From Zhengitettix transpicula (taxonomy: Eukaryota > Arthropoda > Insecta > Orthoptera > Tetrigidae): a stretch of DNA of 64,000 nt. Below are positions 58,340 through 64,000 of this stretch, one piece after another. Both the position numbers and the translations under genes were made by a program. The stretch covers positions 12,033,001 through 12,097,000 of the forward strand of contig CM073593.1 of assembly GCA_037074705.1 (NCBI GenBank), given 5' to 3'. The notes beneath the pieces are model-generated. The model was not told where the DNA came from and ran no database searches. It saw only the letters and a list, made by a program, of their open reading frames with translations. Numbering within the stretch: the stretch's first letter is position 1; every line of letters begins with the position of its first letter.

Positions 58340-58840
58340 CTTGTTTTATTTTATTTTGCTGCAATGTCACTCTCCACGCAGAGTGTCTGACGTCACCGTC
58401 CCCCACCCCAGTGGGATGAGGAGACCGATCCCGGCCCGCCCATTGGCGGATTCAAATTGCCAGAGGGGAAAGGCCCCCTCCACCGTCCTGCGGAGAGGGG
58501 GAGGGGAGAAGCGGGAAGCTGCCACCGAAGTGTCGCTCAGTTGGTTGGGCTAACTCCGACGGGTAAGAGGTCCGTCGGCGTCCGCAAGATCAGTTGGCCG
58601 CCACGCGTGTGTAGTGAAGTGTTACGTTATGAAGACAGTGCTCCGCCGTCGACACTAAACAGAATCGATATCACGACTCAGTTCGACGAACCGTTGACCC
58701 GGACACGACTTAAAAAACTTACGCTGAAGAAAACGCGAATCGTTCGCGGTTATTTATTGATCGATTTCGTCGTACCCCGCGGCGGCGAGAGACGTTTGTC
58801 GTCGGGCGTTCTCGAAACGAAGGAGAGGACTTTGCGAGCG
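58340..58840 (+). promoter_or_regulatory. GC-rich promoter and 5' leader region of the CDKN1-type gene
   Basis: Base composition changes sharply from AT-rich to GC-rich with frequent CpG at about 58340 and stays so to 59330. ATTGG (inverted CCAAT) occurs at about 58304 and again in CCCATTGGCGGATT (about 58439), the latter also an imperfect E2F-like TTGGCGG. GGGGGAGGGGAG is a GC-box-like tract. TCAGTT initiator-like matches lie at 58537 and 58590, but no DPE sits at the correct distance, so the start site is unresolved. The leader contains at least one upstream ORF. Confidence 0.45.
58629..58658 (+). other. upstream ORF of 9 codons in the 5' leader
   Basis: ATG at 58629 opens MKTVLRRRH and stops at TAA (58656-58658), 182 nt before the main start. 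It is in the 5' leader only if transcription starts upstream of 58629. Human p27 is known to have a regulatory upstream ORF; a similar role here is inference. Confidence 0.4.
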
Positions 58841-59318
58841 ATGAGTGCCCGCGTGTTCAACCCCTTGTTCATGTCAGAGATGTTACGAGGCGGCGGGAAC
58901 CCCGGAGGTGCGTCGGCGCCCTTCTGCGGCGCTGAGATGTCGAGCGTCGACACCAGCCCGACGGTGAGCAGGCCCGTCGGCGTGGAGAGCGTCCGTCGAC
59001 AGCTGTTCGGGCCCGTGGACCACGAGGAGAACCGGCGCTTCGTGAAGCGGGAGCTGCAGCAGCAGCGCACGCGACTCTCCGAGAAGTACAACTTCGACTT
59101 CGTCCGCGAGCGGCCGCTGAAGGGCAAGCTGGCGTGGGAGAAGGTGACGGACAGCGTCCCGGAGCCGTACGCGCTGCGTCGCCTGCCGTTCCTCACGCAG
59201 CACGCGGAGACGCCGGCCAGCGACGAGGACGCGCCCGCAGAGGCCTCGCAGGAAGCGACGCCGCCGGCCAACAACAACAACAACCACGTCACCAAGCAGA
59301 AACAGCAGCGGATGACCG
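58841..59318 (+). CDS. dacapo: CDKN1-family cyclin-dependent kinase inhibitor (p21/p27/Dacapo type), first coding exon
   Basis: The protein binds cyclin-CDK complexes in the nucleus and blocks G1/S entry. From the chosen start the exon encodes 159 residues plus one base. MSARVFNPLFMSEMLR opens it, similar to the insect N-terminus I recall. Residues 46-110 form the inhibitory domain: VRRQLFGPVDHEENRRF (51-67) is the cyclin-binding RxLFG box, YNFDFVRERPLKGKLAWEKV (83-102) pairs with the CDK N-lobe, and VPEPY (106-110) aligns with p27 SLPEFYY, keeping the Tyr that enters the ATP pocket. Residues 121-142 are acidic/Ala-Pro rich, followed by an Asn run and a basic KQKQQR. QQRMT (155-159) begins a PIP-box/PIP-degron and the exon ends at a GT donor after the first base of codon 160. 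The start at 58841 (GCGATGA context) is preferred on homology, although the frame is open back to 58457. Downstream exons are outside the window or unrecognised. Confidence 0.88.
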
Positions 59319-59324
59319 GTAAGC
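59319..59324 (+). other. splice donor site of the CDKN1-type exon
   Basis: ATGACCG followed by GTAAGC, close to the insect donor consensus. Coding quality collapses just after it: the frame runs on to 59476 but without family similarity. Phase 1 (one base of the codon in this exon). Confidence 0.75.
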
Positions 59325-60296
59325 ACATCACTCACAACCCCTACGGATACCGAAACGTCCGCGTGGAATTTTGCAGCTGTGTGGGCGCGACACGCTTCCT
59401 TGGCCAACCAAAGAAAAAAACCATAGCCAAGGTCGCCTTGCAAAAATTGTTGTTTGTAACTCGGCAGCCTCCGTAGCGGTTGTGTTGACAGCTCCCAAAG
59501 ATGTCGTTTTCGGAATCGCGGTGCGCTCCGTATTGTTGGCGTAATTGGCCATAAATATTGTTAGTGTTATTGCGCTTGTTTACTATGAGCTGGGAGCTTG
59601 CGGGACGCTGCGAGCCGGAGCCTGCATAGCCGCGCGACGTTGCCACATCTAGCTTTATCACACGTTACGAAATGTGCTACACACATCTTTCATGCTTCCC
59701 CCTGGAAGGCATTTATTATATTAACTAACGAACGTTTACTACCGCAGTTGCTTAAATTAGTTTCCAACAGACGCACCAGCTATTAGTTTGCACAGTGCGG
59801 CCTGTTCCTGTTTCTGCAGCACATAACAACATAAATTTTAAGTTATTCCAGTACAGTACCTCAAACGGAATAGACCGCGAGAAATTTTTGCTAAATCTAA
59901 TGAAACAGAATCAATATGCAGAATATTCGAAGTGAACATCTACCTTTAATATTATACGTTTATTTTGTGTTTATTAATATTGCAAAAATAACATGAATGA
60001 TGATAATGTCAAGTATATCAGTAAGGGATTTTAAATGCTTTATATTTATCATTAACTTCGTTCCTCTGATATGAAATCTTCAAGCAGGCCCACGTTTTAG
60101 TAGATTTATGTAACAGATATTTAATGATATAAACTAATGCTTTTATTATTATAAATAATTATAGTATTTTTTGAAATTTTATTTGAGATGAATTATTTGC
60201 TGTTTCCAGCGAACCTTAGACTGATAACCACTTGTTATTCACAGAAAACAGTCTAAAATTACTTATTCCGGTTATTGAATCTGTTGTTAACTATAA

Positions 60297-60492
60297 GAAA
60301 AATGGCCAAATACAATCAAAAGAGGCATTGAAATACATACCACACAACATTTCTGGGAACCTTGTGCCTGTCTTCAGATGTTTACGAAACCCGAAAAGCA
60401 CAAGAGCCTAGAGCGACACAACTGGACATTTCAGTTCACAAAACTGTGGTATTTATGTCGTCACTTATTTTGTCTGTATTTTGATATTTTTC
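60297..60492. mobile_element. Penelope-like terminal modules, inverted pair
   Basis: Left arm GAAAAATGGCCAAATACAAT and right arm TGTCTGTATTTTGATATTTTTC are complementary. Inner blocks ACCACACAACATTTCTGGGA and CTGTGGTATTTATG also pair in part. On the minus strand CTGAAGA (60371-60377) and GAAA (60350-60353) repeat the spacing of the other modules. Confidence 0.65.
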
Positions 60493-60673
60493 ATAGTATT
60501 AATTTTCGAAAGAGACGTAAATTTTTCTTGTTAATTCGTTGATCCAAGGTATTCGTAGCGTTAAAAACTGTATTTAGACAACAGAAAATTCTTGTTCGCG
60601 TTGAATTATAATTTTAAATACGATTGTCATCAATACTTTTCTTCAAGAGATTGTATTGAAAATTAATAATGGG

Positions 60674-60800
60674 GAAAAATAGCCAAATACAGACGAATGA
60701 AGTGATGATATGAATACCACACGCCGTTTCTGGAAACCTTGTTGCAGTTGTCAAGAAATGCAGTTTTGTCACTAGACTCTTGTATTTTTTAGCTATTTTT
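60674..60800 (-). mobile_element. Penelope-like terminal module, single arm
   Basis: GAAAAATAGCCAAATACAGA, then GAAGTGATGATATGAATACC, CACGCCGTTTCTGGAAACCT. This is the same module as at 18835-18965 and 45539-45786; only one arm is present. Confidence 0.65.
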
Positions 60801-61329
60801 CTGATTGTCATATTGGATTGAGGAGGGGTTTCCGTTCGTATATTTGGGAGTTTTATGTGCCACAGCATGGACGGGTACGATAAAACAATAATTGTTTTGG
60901 GTTGGAGGCTCCGAATTGTAAAGTTACAGCAGTCGGAATTGAAGTGTAGACTGTCCCACGTATTATAAACTGAATACGATAGGGTAAACTATAAAATTCG
61001 TGATTCGCTCATTTAATTTCGGATCGTCGTGTCAATAGAAAATACTATAGCCAGTTAACTCATTGGCGATTACCCGAAACATCGTATGAAACGGCCAATG
61101 GTTCAGGTTCCGTGGAGAAGGACTCGGTGAATTAGTTGTTTTCGGGTTTATCGTCATCCATGACACGGCGATCGTGAGATTTTCAAAATACAGCCAGAGA
61201 ATTATTTAGAAACATGCTTTCAAGAGTTCCTCATCAATGTTGTTGCGGCCGAATTGATGTAGAGAGCGTAACGATTTTGGAAATGGAGAACTGGTTTCGA
61301 TTTTTATTCAAGTTTGTCCGTTGGGTTTA

Positions 61330-61920
61330 AATGGATCCTCGCCGGCTGGGTCGGGGTGGTGGTGCGGGGCGATTTAATTCTTCCCTCCTTTTGAGGGGGG
61401 GAGCGTGTGATTTAAATGGCGCGGACTTGCAGAGGGGTCGCCAAAAATTCGAACGCTCCACGCAACGGTCGTGCTCTATCGTGGTGCACACCCCCATTGG
61501 TGAAAAGGGGGAAGGAGGAAGCTACAAAGGCCTTTGTTGCAGAACATCTCCGTGGGAAAGTGAGGCTCCCCGTCTGCCACCGAAGTTTTGCAACCGTTAC
61601 ATTTAACAATATACCGAGTTTTAAACGTCACGACGGGGTCTCCAGTAAAGGGACGAGAATCGCCAGTTGTTTTGCCCATATCAGGACAAATAATAGCTCG
61701 TAGTGTTTTTTTGCTGTTTCCTCCGACAGCCTCGTACGCTATGACGCCTTTTCTCGGTTACGTGTTAAGTGTGGATGAGTCACTGCAATCCGAGAAAAAC
61801 CTGCTCGTCTCGTTTCAAGAGCAACGCGGGGAGAGATCCAAAGCTTCTGCAGTCGCGATTTGGAATCCTCTGCCGGGTCTCAGTTTCCGATCCTTTCGAA
61901 TAAATTCGTGAGATATACTG
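61330..61920. other. GC-richer patch inside the probable intron
   Basis: The block has higher GC and CpG than its surroundings and several overlapping short frames on both strands with no known domain. It may be an enhancer, an alternative promoter or an unrecognised exon; the sequence alone does not decide. Confidence 0.3.
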
Positions 61921-64000
61921 GAATTTCTCGGCAACAGCATTTTGGATTATCTTGCATCGTGGGGACGCATATGCAAAAACGTCGTAATGCCCTGATGATC
62001 AGTGGCTTAGAACTTAAATTAACTGTCGTGTAATATTTTCCCACGTGCAATTAAAACAGAACTTTTTTTTTATATAGAATTGTTTTTTTATCCTTCACAG
62101 CGAGGAACGAACGTCGCCGTTCAGTGCTGCCCCCTAGCATATATGCGGCGAACTTTTGCGGGGTATCTGCCTTTTGCTGCAGCCACATACAAACTTTCGC
62201 GGGACTAGCCTGAGGTTTATACTCTGCCTCGTTGATTTCTTGATGAAGGGAGTTGATCACACCTCGGTAACCTTCAGCTAGTTTGGATTGACTTCCTGGG
62301 AAGCATCCCGCTCTGCTTCCTGTTATTGCTTTCGGGTGTTGTTTGCTAGCTGACTTCGAGGATGTGCGAAAGTGATGTTTGGTGGGGAGGGACTTGAGTG
62401 ATGTATCTGGGTCGCTGGAGGTCTTTGACCGCCGAAACGCTGTGGTGTTCATTCCGAACGGCTTGCTCATTTATCGTGAGGATTAGGTTGACCCCAATTT
62501 GTTGTTGTCCGTGGCTGTGTCTCTGTGCTGATAGAGAGATTGAGCCATTTAATGCCGCGTTATCTTTGCTTTCCTCGTTTCTGTATTCGTTATTACGTTT
62601 TAAGCGTCTTCTGCGCTTATCCATAACGCTCGTTAACGAGTTTGTTTTGCAGTTCGTAAAATGAGGTATGAGGGCATAAAATGACAAAGCGAGTAATCTT
62701 ATCGCGGTGTGAGTAATTATGTTCTGCGTATCAGTCGTTCTCGGTATTCGCGTACGTCCTTATTCTCAACTTTCGTCTGTATCGAACTTACGACTTTCTT
62801 GTATTCGATGATATCGCAACTTGTTTTAATTCATATTTACATTTTCTCATTTCGCTATTCACATTTTCAAATTTATTCCTCTGGTTTCTCGGTGTTGGAT
62901 TTCATAGAATGATTGAACTTGTGTAGGCTGCGTGTTGCCAGTATGCTTAACCACTGTGACGTTCTTCATCGGGAAGACGAGACCTCGCCGGTCTTCGCTA
63001 TTTATCGGCCACAAGAGTTGCTTCCGTGTTACGACTGTGGACACTTTTCTAGAAGCTTGTTTCAGTTGTGTGTCACTGAAGCCTTCAGCTACCGAGCGCC
63101 GTAGATGTCCCGTACGCCAAGGTCGGGCTGCTTTTGTGTACACTTGCTGATTCCTTCAGAGTTGCCACGTCTATCGGCTAGCAAAATTGCTAGTTCCATT
63201 GAGTCGGCCATCCTGAACTGGTTAATTCTTCTAAATCGATGCCCTTTCGAGTATGACGAGAGACGCAACGATAATCATTGATCTGCTCCCTTCCAGCTCC
63301 TGACTCCATAGCAGACTGGTGAATCTTGTTTCGAGAGCTGCAACATCTTGACTTACTTCTAATATTTGCTTGTCGGGTTTTCTGACATCTGATTGGAAAT
63401 GATGTCCTTTATACTATTAACAAGAACACTGTAAATATTGGAATTGGGCACCCCATATCAGCACCGAAGCTTCAGATCTCGCTCGCTAGTGAATTGTCCA
63501 ATTTCTTACACGTCCTCCGTCCGAAATTTCGCACGAGCTGATTTGCCCCTCGCTGTGAGATCACCACCACTCGTGATATTATTGTGACTACAGCTAAACA
63601 AGGCATATGGGCAAGGGTAAAACTCACCCTTGGCACAAGTAAGATTCATTATGTTGCCATGATAAATCGAGGGTGTCTTTCAGCGCCCCGCACATAACTC
63701 TACGTCAAGTCTGCGGCCATAAATCACTCGGCCACGATTAATAAAGCCAAAAGCTAAGAGTCCATCTTGTAACACGGTAGTTTTATTTCCCCGTTAGCGA
63801 AGCCCCCATTGTCATCGGAGCGTGCGCGCGTGTCTCGTCCCTGCCTCGGGCTTAGCTCCCTCACTTAACACATCTCACAACAACTTTTAGCAATAAAATT
63901 GTTGCTTTAAACTTTCTATCGGACGACTCGATGTATGTGGTCGTCGTTGGTTCGAATAGCAAGTATGGATGTTGGAGGGTGCAACCGTGCTAATTATCCT

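Larger units (their letters stand above)
59325..64000 (+). other. probable intron of the CDKN1-type gene
   Basis: No further exon was recognised to the window end. Frames opposite the CDKN1 exon and in 61331-62687 are composition effects. Two Penelope-type terminal modules lie at 60297-60492 and 60674-60800. A GC-richer patch spans 61330-61920. The last 1 kb is closer to 45% GC and could hold regulatory DNA, but nothing specific is seen. Confidence 0.5.

Noticed and set aside
58537..58600. Initiator-like TCAGTT matches at 58537 and 58590 as an Inr plus DPE promoter
   Set aside because: No DPE lies at the required +28 position; the nearest match (GGTCC) is at +31. Kept only as a general promoter region.
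58750..59443. Two long minus-strand frames (193 and 186 codons) opposite the CDK inhibitor exon
   Set aside because: They mirror a GC-rich coding exon and have low-complexity Arg/Leu/Val/Ser-rich composition with no known domain.
61193..61330. AG followed by an in-frame D-F-Q-N reading as a possible second exon of the CDK inhibitor gene
   Set aside because: There is no polypyrimidine tract before the AG, the residue after D-F is not aromatic, no basic residues follow, and the continuation has no family similarity.

Overview
The window looks like one stretch of an insect (or close arthropod) nuclear chromosome: about one third GC, long gene-free AT-rich DNA, many (TA)n microsatellites, no bacterial-style gene packing, and remnants of Jockey-like LINEs, Penelope-like elements, mariner, IS630/Tc-like, hAT and Ty3/gypsy-like elements. 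The taxon cannot be fixed from the sequence; the repeat load suggests a large genome.

Only one host gene is convincing. At 58841-59318 on the + strand lies the first coding exon of a CDKN1-family cyclin-dependent kinase inhibitor (the p21/p27/Dacapo family). It sits in a GC-rich, CpG-rich block (about 58340-59330) that probably also holds its promoter and 5' leader, including a 9-codon upstream ORF. The exon has the cyclin-binding RRQLFGPVDHEE motif and the CDK-binding strand and helix. It ends at a strong splice donor (59319) exactly where a PIP-box/PIP-degron (Q-x-x-M-T-D-like) would continue, so the degron appears to be split by an intron. No second exon was found; 59319-64000 is read as intron.

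Everything to the left is repeat-dominated. The most striking repeat is a 400-560 bp retroposon (SINE-like) family with an A-rich 3' tail. It has nine sizeable copies: a tandem dimer at 5298-6305, then 6775-7225, 34985-35465, 36340-36875, 38940-39347, 39385-39956, 49974-50391 and 56586-57122. Five insertions have recognisable 8-10 bp target-site duplications. Full-length copies carry a 30-bp tandem repeat at the 5' end, and one copy has a different 5' head.

Other repeats, left to right: a foldback element (9219-9608); a mariner fossil (about 15980-16800); a Penelope-like GIY-YIG ORF with its terminal module (18835-19760); a LINE whose 5' half is inverted relative to its 3' half, the twin-priming signature (22770-24559); a Jockey-type LINE split by about 3.5 kb of nested repeats (25970-30330); LTR-like units abutting (TA)n arrays (26750-28862, 42214-43610); more LINE fossils (21930, 33950, 41130, 44840, 51075, 57195); a mariner MITE (45807-45996); degenerate mariner and IS630-like transposases (46637-48625); and a gypsy-like element reduced to PBS, short ORF and polypurine tract (51845-52540). 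None of the element ORFs looks intact, apart from short deletion-derived frames.
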